Of a DNA stretch of 64,000 nucleotides, positions 35,751 to 46,800 are shown one piece after another; within the stretch, counting starts at the first letter, position 1; the number at the start of each line of letters is the position of its first letter. The notes beneath the pieces are model-generated. The model had not been told where the DNA came from. It saw only the letters and a program-made list of their open reading frames with translations, and ran no database searches. Origin of the DNA: Gonapodya sp. JEL0774 (lineage: Eukaryota > Monoblepharomycota > Monoblepharidomycetes > Monoblepharidales > Gonapodyaceae); the NCBI GenBank assembly GCA_027604505.1, contig JADIIX010000003.1, positions 62,001-126,000 on the forward strand, in the 5' to 3' direction. The position numbers and the translations under genes are program-made.

Positions 35751-38283
35751 ATGGACGCACAAACTCCAGACACGCCTAGAATGTCAGAGGCTTCCACTGC
35801 TGTTGGGTCTGACCGGGAAGGTCCTGCAACCACTACCCTGAACTTCCCCGTCATCCTTCCGCCGCCATCTTCCGTGCATCCTGGCTCCAGCTCGAGAGCC
35901 ACTGAAACCAAACAAAGCATAGCTGTGCCTCCTTCGCTTACGATTGAGCCGACTGAGCGCTCCCGACGCAAATCGACCACTTCTGCCAAAACTCCCAGGT
36001 CTCCGACACAACCCACCACACCAAACTCCCTCCACGCGGTCGCCTCACGTCCTCCCGGAACCTCATCCCTATACCCACTCACAGTACAGCAGGCTTCTTT
36101 GCCACCTGTTGAACATATCATTCACCTTCCGTCCTCACTGGAAATGAATGAGCAGAGCTCGGCACCCATCCGCTCGTTTCTGGGCCGTGCCATTGACTAC
36201 TGGCGAACTCTGTTAACGTACCTGGGACCGGGATACATGATTGCTGTAGGTTACATGGATCCAGGCAATTGGGCGACAGATCTGGCTGGTGGGTATTACA
36301 AGAATGGTTGCGCGAAGCTGAATTCATACTGCCCAGAACCGCAAAAGGGGTTTGTTGCACCTTCAGTGACGGGTGTAAGCATCACAGCGTGGAGGAGATG
36401 ACGACTCCCGACATTCTTGTTTTTCTCATTCTTCGCTGAAGTTCCAACCAAACCATTCTTGATGGATGGCCATCCAGCTTCACTCGTCTGCTGGGCGGAG
36501 TTATTCTTCGGACTTCAGATTTCGCTGATACTCTTCCATACCCTTATTTATCCCTTAAGCCGGCTCCACATTCAATTACAGTCTCCTTCACATCGTCCTC
36601 ATCTCCAACCTCATGGCAGTCCTCCTCCAGTCCCTGGCTATCAAGCTCGGCATCGCCACCGACCGCGACCTTGCCGCCAACTGCCGTGCCAACTTCAACC
36701 CCCGTGTCAACTTTGTGTTGTGGCTCCTCGCCGAGTTTGCAATCATCGCCACCGACCTCGCCGAAGTCATCGGGACCGCCATCGCTCTGAACCTGCTCTT
36801 CAACGTTCCCGTTTTGTGGGGCGTGTTCATCACGGGATTGGATGTACTGGTCATTCTACTTGGGTGGCAAGAGCGCACCCTCCGTTTCTTTGAGATGGGC
36901 ATAGGCCTCCTCGTGGCAGGCGTGGGAGTGTGTTTTACAGTACTCCTTGTTGACTCCAGACCCAATTTCGGAGACCTCATGGTAGGGTTTGTTCCCACTC
37001 CAAAGCTTTTCTCGGAGCCTGGCATGCTCTATCTGGCAATGGGCATCATTGGAGCCACCATTATGCCCCACAACCTCTACCTCCATTCCAACATCGTTCT
37101 GTACAGGAGGCGGGAGGCAGAAGCGCTTGCCAAGAGCGAAAAGGAGAAGGAGAAGGAAGGCGCACATCTCTCCAAGAGCGTTTCTGGGTCGTCTGAAAGT
37201 GGTGATGTGTACCGGCCAAGAGCTCACTCCCCCAATCCTCGCACTGGTACCGTCGGTGTCGATGTCGCAGGCGCTCACCGCATTTCTTCTGGAACGTCCG
37301 ATGATGAAGTTGAGATGAAATTGGCGCGCGAGGGAAAGGGCGGCGGCACTAGAGGTACATTTGTCGGCGAGTCGGTTGCGACTCCAAGACGAGGCGCTGC
37401 CCCAGAGGCATCGTCGGGAGACTTGAGAACAGCAGAGCCTGGGGAGGGCGAAGCCGCTGTGATCGTGGTCGGGACGATTCCCGCTTCCCATATCCCCGGT
37501 TCGGTTCGGTCTGCAGGATCGGACGTTGGAGATCTTCGCCGTACGACGGTGTCGCTTGACTCGGCGGACGGTTCCGGCTTCGAACATGACCCCATGACTC
37601 ACCTACCCACAACGCTCCACTTCACTATTCTCGATGGTGTTCTGGCTCTCACCTTCGCACTATTTGTCAACGCCGCCATCTTGTCAGTTTCGGCTGCGGC
37701 GTTCAACTCCCGCGGCGTGCCAGTTGATGAACTGCAAGACGCGTATCGTCTCATGAACGAAACACTTGGTGCGACGGCGGGCACCTTGTTTGCCCTTGCG
37801 CTGCTCTTTGCCGGACAAAGTTCCACCATCACTGGTACATTGGCGGGTCAGGTGGTAATGGAAGGATTCTTGGGGCCGGCGGTGGTCGGGAAAGTGAAGC
37901 CCTGGGCGCGCCGGCTCGTCACACGTGGATGCGCCATTTTGCCAGCTGCCATTGTGTGCATCGTGCGCGGAGAGTCGGGTGTCAATGACCTGCTGGTTGC
38001 GAGTCAGGTTGCTCTATCGGTGCAGCTTCCCTTTGCTGTGTGGCCTCTTGTGTGGTTTACGGCGAGAGGAAGTGTAATGGGTGTGCGACGGAGGCGGAAA
38101 GAAGGGTATAGGGAGTTGGCGGGTGGGGATCCGGAGCAGGACGACTCAGCGGAACAGGAGCACGAAGTGGACATGCGTTTTGTGAACTCATGGTGGATAA
38201 CGGTACTTGCCGTTCTGGTGGCAAGTCTTTTGACAGGACTCAATGTGTGGTTGTTGGTGCAGGTTGCACTGGGCCAAAGTTGA
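35751..38283 (+). CDS. NRAMP-family divalent metal transporter
   Basis: Exons 35751-36292 and 36582-38283 join to 2244 nt, 747 aa. After about 145 Pro/Ser/Thr-rich residues comes TM1 with [15 protein letters not shown] (the DPGN metal-site motif), then [16 protein letters not shown] and [10 protein letters not shown], and TM6 with [15 protein letters not shown] (MPHN motif). These motifs coordinate Mn2+/Fe2+ in proton-coupled NRAMP (Smf-type) transporters. Between TM6 and TM7 lies an unusually long cytosolic loop of about 180 residues, rich in Ser, Glu and Arg. After the splice the sequence reads AGG then LLHIVLISN, so the few residues normally between them (an FGYS-like patch) are missing. 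Either a micro-exon was missed in the 289-bp intron or the protein differs there. The first in-frame ATG was taken as start. Confidence 0.9.
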
Positions 38284-38524
38284 TTTGTTCCACGTTTTAA
38301 CAATAATGTATCACTGCTGACTTGCATCCTGCCACCTTTTTTACAGTATTCATCTAGAATTGCATGTAAATATCTCAATTCTTTTGCTCCACACGCATGA
38401 TCCGATTTCACGTGCGATTTGATCGGTGAGATTGATTTTAGCTCGTTGGGATCCAGGATAAACCGGGATGTGCCGACCGTGTGAGGTTATGAGGCCCCAC
38501 GAATATCCGACGCCCAGGAACCGA

Positions 38525-39399
38525 ATGTCCACAACTTCACGACGTGAACAGGAAGAAGAGCCCCTACTCGCCGACAGCGAACCGCGTACGAAATCCAAAG
38601 GCTCATCGGTCGCTAGATTCGCCCTCTACTCGCTCGGTGCAATCTTCATTTCACTCATCGTTCTCTCTGTGGCAGACATGGGTTGGTACGTAGTAGTGCC
38701 TGATGCCCAGCAACCTGTTGACGCCTGCGCCTCATCTCACTTTCGGTCCGCTTCGGGCAAATAACGGGTTTGCAGGGACGTTTCTCGGGATATTGCTGTA
38801 AATGCCCCAATCAAGTACGCAGCGACTGTTTTGAATGATGTAGCTACGTGGCCACGATGGGATGTTGACTTGAAGAAGTGGTGAGTGATTGAGTACCCCG
38901 GGAATTTCGGAAAAACTGCCCATTGATCATCGGATTGCCTTGTTCGTCTGTCGGGATGCCAGTGATTTAGATAAAGGAGCAACTCAGCCCGCGATTGGAG
39001 TAACAGGAACACTTCACATGAAATTTGGAATGTCATTTCCCATGTCGTTTGTCGATGTGAATCTGCCAGGTACGATGCCAGTTGTCGGACCCCGTCTCAT
39101 TGAGGCACACCTCTTACGAGTACTCGCTTCCAGATCGAGTCGCCTACAGCACTCCATTCACGGGAGCTAATCTGAATTGGTATTGGCAATTCCCCGCGGA
39201 GAAGCGTACAGACACTCAATTCACTACTCAGATGGGAGTGTCGTGCACCGGGCCACTTTGCTGGGCGTATGGGTTGATGCTGAAGAATCCAAGTTTGAAA
39301 GCTTTCGATAAGTGTCTTCCACTCCTGAAACAATGTATTGAGGGCGAGGCAACGGGCAACCCCGTTCCCTTTGTTCCGGACCCAGATCCGACGAAGTAG
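38525..39399 (+). CDS. Membrane-anchored SRPBCC (polyketide-cyclase/START-like) protein
   Basis: Exons 38525-38685, 38776-38880, 38963-39069 and 39134-39399 join to 639 nt, 212 aa. A cytosolic-type N-terminus (RREQEEEPLL) precedes one hydrophobic helix (ALYSLGAIFISLIVLSVA). The rest fits an SRPBCC lipid/hydrophobe-binding fold: VSRDIAVNAPIKYAATVLND, VATWPRWDVDL, then later WQFPAEKRTDTQFTTQMGVS and a C-terminal helix (LKAFDKCLPLLKQCIEG). The first strand plus the WPRWD pattern is typical of this superfamily; the ligand is unknown. The last intron has an alternative border pair that would change about eight residues. An upstream in-frame ATG at 38468 is possible. Confidence 0.7.
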
Positions 39400-39758
39400 A
39401 GATTTTCATGGCAGCTTTGGAGCCACACATTCCGTTGTAAATTTTCCAATATCACGTCTTTCCATCCGTTTACAGTTTATCATTTCACACATCGCGTATT
39501 CAGACAAGGGACATCTGCAAATCCTCCTCGACTTGAACACGTGTACTAAATGCAATACAAAAAGGTTCATTTATTCATTAGTTTTTTGCGATGTTGATAC
39601 AAGCATTTTTGGAGTTAGCAGTTGATTTCCGATGTGTGTAAAGATATGGATAAGATGGAAGTCGTGTGAAGCAATCAGGTGAAAACTATGCACAGTTGTC
39701 GATACTCGAAAAGATTACCCCAAGTGAAACAACGACCAAACTCCTCCATCACGCAGGA
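39400..39758. other. Convergent 3' spacer
   Basis: Lies between the stop of the SRPBCC gene and the stop of the RING-VWA gene. Nothing distinct was seen. Confidence 0.5.
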
Positions 39759-42342
39759 TTACCATCCCCTGAAGGGAGGACAGTCACATGTTGGGTCAGC
39801 GAACAACGTGACAAGACAATCAATTCCTTCGGTCGCTCACCTTCCGAAAGGCGGTGGTGGTGGTCCAATCGAATTAGTTCCAGCATTGGGTGGCTGGAAC
39901 CGCGACGACATTCTGTCCGAATACTCGCGACTCGTTACTGACTGGTAGATCCGATTGGTCGCAGTCGTGTTGGGGTTTGTGGATCTTTGTGTAACCATGT
40001 TGCTGGTCTATCAGGTCCCGTTTGCCAGAGTCATTTCACATTGCTGAGAAGTTGTTCTCGACGATGACCACTCACCGCTTCCCTCATCCAGTGCGATCCC
40101 CCAGATGTCTCGTAGCTGTTGTACGACGAGACCCTCGACATGGCGGTATTCACATCCGAAAGCATGGCGGTATAATAGGCGCGGTCCGAAATCAGCGTCG
40201 CTGGATCATTTGGAGTCATTGCCGGATCAGGCAGTGTCCCGTCGACACCTCGGATAAGAAGCTCGAGCTCGGCCTTCACGGGTTGTAGGGTTTCCCTCGC
40301 CGTACTGTAGTTCCGGCCCTCTGCATTCTGGGAGGCGGCCTTGATGGCATCAGACACACGGAGGCGGATGATTTCCCGGACGACTGCGCGGCGGCGGAGT
40401 GGCTTTGGGGTCGCTGCAGAATCTTCTGTGCGGAGCACCGTAAGAGGCGCTGGCAAGCGAGCGATGACAACGCGAGGTGATGATTCCGCGGCTCCGATCG
40501 CCCGGAACGAACCCTCCACAATCTCGAGGACCGGTTGCGCTCCCAGCGTCTGCGTTCTCGGCAGAACCGATTGAAACACGACCACCTTCTTCTCTCCATA
40601 GATCATGTCGGCATACTTCACTGTGACTTGCTTCCTGTTGGAGCTGAGGACATCTTCGCTCGCCTGACTCCCCGACTTTACGTTGGTAAATGTGACGTCA
40701 CCGGGACAGTTGTAGGTGGTGACGAAATCCTGGACGCATTGGCCTGACAGGGCTCCGAGAGCGCCGGCCATAGCGGGTCTAACCGAGAGTTGGTGTAGCA
40801 ATCAGCGGCATATACATTTTTGAATTGTGGCAAGATTTGACTCACCTGAACGCATCCACGCTCTCTGCGTAGTTGAACGAGCCGCTAGTCCGGGCCGAGA
40901 TCTGCGACAGCAAGTTGGAGTCGTGACCCGTTCCGAAACCGAAGCTGTAAATAGGGCAGCTGGCAGACAAAACAAGTATTGTAAATCAGATCGGTTGAGT
41001 CTATTCACGCCGTGTTCTGACAAGCGTGTCGTCGCCTGCTCACTTCATATCAGCAGCTCCTGCAACATGAGCAGTCCAATCTTGACCTTCCGTGTCTTGC
41101 CCATCGCTCATCAAAAATATGGCCTTGACTGTGTTTCTTTGCGTGCGCTTGGCCATGATGTCGATACCGAGCCGCAAACCCAGAGCAATGTTCGTGCCAC
41201 CACCCGCGTTGAGGCTTCGAATGGCGTCTGGTTGCGGGTTTTGGATTACGAAGCTTGAATTTATTTCGAGGTCGAAAATGAGAATTCACCTTCCAATCTG
41301 TCTCTGTTCTGTGGAGACACGCAGACAAGGGGCAGCACTTCCCGGACCTGTGTGTCGAACGCCACGAGTGACAATCTGTCACCTGGGCTCATTTCCTCAA
41401 TCATGAATTTGAGCGTTTGGCGAACTGCATCCATTTTTGAGCCGCTCATAGAACCGGACTTGTCGAGAACTGCCACCAGGTCACAGGGTGGTCGAGTGGT
41501 GGTGACCCTCTCGGGGGGAGCAGACTTTGCCTGAATAAAGCACGCGAACGTTGCTGGCCCTGTTTCGCGGGTAAGGTCACTGTGAGGAAGTGACTGGACA
41601 AACAAATGACAGGGGGCTAACACAATACCCTGTTGATTTGCAGGAATCGAGTCGAACTCGGACTCAAAAGAGTACTCCAGAAGACTCTGTTGGTCCACGT
41701 CAGCTACAGCTACTTGACTGGCCACTTCCGGTAACGGATCATCGCGAGTGGGATCGTGTGGGGTGAAAATCGAGAAGCGGTCGCTGTTCCGGCCGACAAA
41801 GGCGGCTTGCTGTTGCTGTGGAGGTCCGCGGTTGTATAACCAACCATGATTCAAATTAATTTGAGGAGGAGGCACGGGAGCGGTATGGGCTGCTGGTGCT
41901 ATCGGTGGACCAGGCATGGCCATGTCGGGGAAGTCCTGTGTGGAGTTGCGGTGATTTGACAAGTCAAGTTGAGAGAATGCCGCGGCAAAAAATTTGGTCA
42001 TTACAAACTTTTTTGCAAATGCCGCACTTTTTCTGGTTGGAAGCGATATTCTGGTTGTAACAGCGCATGTGAAGGAGGTGACCACAACCTGTTGGTTTGC
42101 TATTTGCTTCAGAATCAACCACGGAATGAGTGCGAAATAGGCTCCATTCTCTCACCAGGATTGAATATGGGTTCTCCGCCCCGCAGTTCCATTCTGCCGA
42201 GGCAGATGTAACAGTCGTCCCTCTGTCCTCCGGATTGAGACGGTGGAGCGGACAGCACACCCTCCGCGGGCGATACAGTCAAGAGGGGACCCGAGCTCTG
42301 AGGTGAATTCGTGTTCTGGTTGTTGGCAGACATGGCGTTCAA
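39759..42342 (-). CDS. RING-finger plus von Willebrand factor A domain protein, probable E3 ubiquitin ligase
   Basis: Eight exons (42156-42342, 42009-42088, 41290-41935, 41044-41227, 40846-40959, 40076-40778, 39841-40007, 39759-39768) join to 2091 nt, 696 aa. The N-terminal RING has DDCYIC, then CGHLLHMRC and KKCGIC, giving the C-x2-C, C-x-H-x2-H-x2-C and C-x2-C pattern; it is split by an intron. The VWA domain starts LVAVLDKSGSMSGSKM with the MIDAS DxSxS motif, continues LSLVAFDTQVREVLP, GGGTNIALGLRLGI and AIFLMSDGQDTEG, and ends YSFGFGTGHDSNLL. A beta-rich region follows (DVTFTNVKSGSQ, VKYADMIYGEKKVV). This RING-then-VWA order is known for plant WAV3-type E3 ligases; the resemblance is from memory, and the substrate is unknown. 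The last exon encodes only the final Gly-Trp and stop. Confidence 0.85.
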
Positions 42343-43881
42343 AGAGTTCTGTTGGATTCTTTGTGCCGGTCAAGTCTGCTTGGACTTTATGGGACTCGGT
42401 TTGGAGTATGCTGTGGCCCCACTTCAAGCAAACTCCACAGCTGAATATCAAGCCTCACCCTAAGAGCCACTCAACAACGTGATAGGAAGAGCTTGGCGTG
42501 AGAAGCCCACTCTCACAAAATAATGGCTGCCCGAAGGAGATCTTCGGCACTACACAATGCTAGGAAATTTTCACAAAATAATGGCAGCCCAGTCTCGAGA
42601 CACCTCTTACCCTATAATATTTGTCTCGCCGACGCTCTTGCACAAATCACCCAGTAAGGGCCTGCGCAGTGGGACACTTCACAAAACACACGAGTAGAGA
42701 TAAAAAACAATACCAGGCTTTGTAACGAATAAGCAGAAAATAGATCTGACTCAGCAGTGGTCTAACCGATCCTTTGCGTCAGGCACCTCCTCCTTCATTT
42801 GCCCCTTTCCGCTGGATACCACATATGAAAAGCACTTGCGTTCTTTACTGTAACGAGAAATGTTGACGTGACGGAGACAGCTACGAGGCTGGATCGCCGG
42901 TATCAGCATTGCGCGACTGCAAACTTGGCCTGACACACCCTTTCACTGATGACAATACTGCTTTGTTCCATATCACATGCGTAGCCGAACTCTTCGAGCT
43001 CAGCCAAAGAGGTCTCCAGCAACCGCGAATGGTGGCGGAGTGCCATCAAATTTCATAGTCTACCTTTCCACTCACTAGAGCATGTACATCATACTACTGA
43101 AGGTGCCGTGGACGTTCTCCAAGTATTTCGTGATACCGCTGAGAACTTTGCAATTGGGCGAGAGTCCCACCTCCGATCAAAAAGTGCAGATGTGAGCCGA
43201 TGAATTTGTTTCTATCATATTCTACTGTGGGATTCCGCTGCTCACCGAGCCATCACCTTTTTTGCTGAAGCTGCAAATGCGGATTTGGCGTGTACCGCCG
43301 TTATTGTGTCTTCATATGAAAGAGTTGTATTTGCAATTGCTATCCTACATCCACGTCGGCAATGAACAGGGAGAAGAAGACTATTGAATTGTCGCTGTTG
43401 TGTCTGGAAACGTAGATACAAGCCCACATTATAGTTTGCATCGATGGCCGCTCTGATCATCGAACAAGACAAGACCTCAAATCAAGTTCGCGTGGTTACC
43501 AAAGAACTCAGCATGCAACGGCCTTCTGAGCTGGGATTGTCGACTGGTCCGACTTGGGTGCAGATTCCGGATATAGTGTTTCATTTGTTTACCCGAGGGT
43601 CTGTAGCCGTGCCAAGAAGAATTATCGATCCCGTCCGGTGCCCTTGCAGACAGAATCGGATGCGCATAAACGGACACTTCGACACATCCCGTTTTTCCCG
43701 CTGAGTCTCGTCCGGATTCTCAGTACCACAAACGCTATTTCATTGTTTATAAAAGAAATGCATCGATCGTTGTCTATTTCAGTCCGCCTTCTCCCGTTCT
43801 CCCTCTATTCTTCCCCTCTTCAATCAATCCATCTCATTGCACACCTCGACCTCCTTCTTTCCACTATACGATCAAGAATCA
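42343..43881. other. 1.5-kb spacer with a direct repeat
   Basis: Between the divergent RING-VWA and ABC transporter genes. The motif TCACAAAATAATGGC(T/A)GCCC occurs twice (near 42514 and 42570). Otherwise only short unrelated frames occur; it presumably contains both promoters. Confidence 0.45.
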
Positions 43882-46800
43882 ATGACGCTTCCAAAACAGT
43901 ACGACGCTCATAGTGTCATCAAGCTCGACGAAATCAAGCAGGAAGAAACCAAACCCTTGCCGCTTGCACGCCATCTCTCGACAAGGTCTCTCACCTCGCA
44001 ATTTGGATTGTCCGGTGAGTCGCACGTGGAGAGATGAAACAACCTGAATACCGTTGTGCTCGAACTCAAACTACGGGGCTCGGTTATTTTGGTAGCTGCG
44101 GAGCTTGCTCCTTTCCTGAACAAGGTCCGACGACTCGCGATAGAGAAGGGTTACGACAAAAAGGAAGCAACGCTCGTATGGCGGGACGTGAGAGTCGTCG
44201 GGAGCAAATCATTGGTTTCGGAGGGGATTCCAAATTTCCTCGAGGTAGGCGACTTTAGAGTGTTGCCTTTCTGGTGGTTACACATCTCAATCGCACTTTC
44301 TTGGCTTCCAGGCCTGCTTAGCACCTTTCCTCGCCCCGTACGCAATATTCAAATCACTCACGCAGAAGGTTGATCCCACAGACACTTCAGCGACCATCCT
44401 CCATCCCACCAGCGGGTTCCTACGGCCAGGAGAAATGCTGCTCGTTCTTGGAAAACCCGGTTCAGGAACGGCACCGTTTGTGAGAGTTCTGGGTAAGACT
44501 CCGGGAAGGATAGCGACATTATACAAGGAAGTGTCTGGTGATATTACGATCAACGGGATGGAGAATGGAGAGTTCAAGGTACGCTTGCCGCGTGATGTAT
44601 AGCAAACTTCTTTGCACTCTGTGTAGATGTAAGTCGGCTCAAGTTTGTGTGCTTGTTTCAACAGAGACTCTACCAAAACGAGGTGCTCTACAGTGGAGGT
44701 ATGTTCCATATCGGAGGTTCGACTTGGTAAACTCGTATCATTTCCCCTTATCGTATTGTTTGGTCTTGTTCGATCAGACAACGATCTCCACATTCCTAGT
44801 TTGACTGTCAGGGAAACACTCGCCGTAGCCACCGAATTCAAAATCGGGGCTTCCACAGCCGAAGAGGGCGTGCAGAATGTACGAAACGAATACATGGAAT
44901 TCGTGGAAGAATGGTTGGGAATGAGTAGGGCCATGGACACCATCGTCGGCAATGAGTTTCTGCGAGGCGTCAGTGGTGGAGAAAAGAAGCGGGTGTCAAG
45001 TAAGCCCCCATCAGTCCTGTAACACACACTCGTACTCATTCTGAAAATTCCGCGTCGCAGTTGCTGAACAGTTCTTGGGATCCGCCGCGCTGAACGTTTG
45101 GGACCAAACGACGAGAGGCCTCGACTCCACTTACGCTCTTCAAGTTATCAAGGGGCTGAGACTCGTAACGAGTGCCCAGAAGCGAACCACGGTGGTGCAC
45201 AGTGAGTGTCACTTTGTGGATGCTATGAAACCACAGGTTCCGCGCTCAATACTCAGAACAACTCGCCCTCAATGAATCGTCAGTCACTCAAACCGGTGAC
45301 TCCATCTTCAAACTCTTCGACCGGGTAGCTCTTTTTGCCGAAGGTCGAACGATCTATAGTGGACCCACCTCTCAGGCCCACGAATACTTCCGCAAACTGG
45401 GGTTCCGGCCCCTCCCTCGACAGAGCACTCCCGACTTCCTCAACTCAGTGACTGAATTGAAGGAAAGGGTATTGGCGGATGGCGTAGACCCAAACAGTGT
45501 ACCGTCCACCGCACAGGAGTTTGAGGATGTATGGCTCAAGTCTGAGGTGGGTTGAGAACGTTGAAGATTCTGCACATTTCAAGTACTTATGAACACGGTC
45601 TTTTTCTATTTATACGTAGAATTATCGAGAAATGATGTCGGAGTTGGCCGAAGTCGAACAGCAAAACCTGAAAAAGAAAGTAGCGGAATCTTTCGACGCA
45701 GCAGAAAAGGCGTACCGCAGAGAAACATCCAGTGCTTCCCAGGACTCCGTCTACGCAAGGAGCAATTGGGAACAATTCAAAGTCGCTCTCAAACGCGAGA
45801 TTCTTCTTATGAACGGGCAACGACAAGAGGTCATTTCGAACGCAATCTACGTTATCCTCATTGCAATTGTGCTATCGTCGGTCAGCTACCAAATGCCCCT
45901 CACACCACTGGGTGCCTTGGCACGTGCTGGTCTTGTCTTTTTCGCTTTGTGGGTGTTTCTTGAGTGTCGTCACTTTAACGTTGTTTTCAACTTGTTCTTT
46001 TCTGTGGGTTGCAGGCTCTTCAGCGCAGTACAAACTCAGACGGACGTACCTGCCTTGGTCTCGGGGCGATCTTACGTTTACAAACACAAAGAATGGTCTT
46101 TCTATCATGCGGGAATTCGCTTCGTAAGTGGTTCGCCGATTCCAACGGCCCTCACCGTGGCTTCAATGTTTATGGCATAATTTAATTCTTCTTAATAGAT
46201 CTCATGGTGTGCTGCCGACGTACCAACTCGTGTCATCAACACTATCACTTTCGGAACAATACTTTACTGGATGGCTGGACTGAATCCCCAGGCTTCTCGT
46301 TTCTTCATATTTTTATTGGTCGTCTTTTTCACTGGATTCGCTTACGCTGGGTTCAGTCGGTGAGCGTGTGGTGACCCGCGGTCCTGCTGTAAATATTCTT
46401 ATAATTCACCGTCAACATGCTTGTATCCTAGGTTCATCACAGCTATTTCACCAAACGAAGATACTGCTATTCGCATGAACGCCGTTTATCTTATCCCGTG
46501 TCTCAGTAAGTTCCCTTTCATCAGGCAGAGTAGGGACTCACTAGTTGAGCTGCACCTTGCCATCAGTCTACAGCGGATTCTTGATTCCTTATCCACAAGT
46601 ACATCCTTGGTTTGTTTGGTTTGTCTGGTTGAACCCGTTGGCATACGGGTACCGAGGTATGTAGAGGTGACGCCGGCCAATATTTTGGGCAATACATCGT
46701 CGACCTAACAGTTTGCTGTTACAGCTCTCATGGGTAACGAGTTCCGTGGGCTGACTTTCCAATGTGAAGGTGTTTCAGTCGTGCCACCGTATCCTGATGT

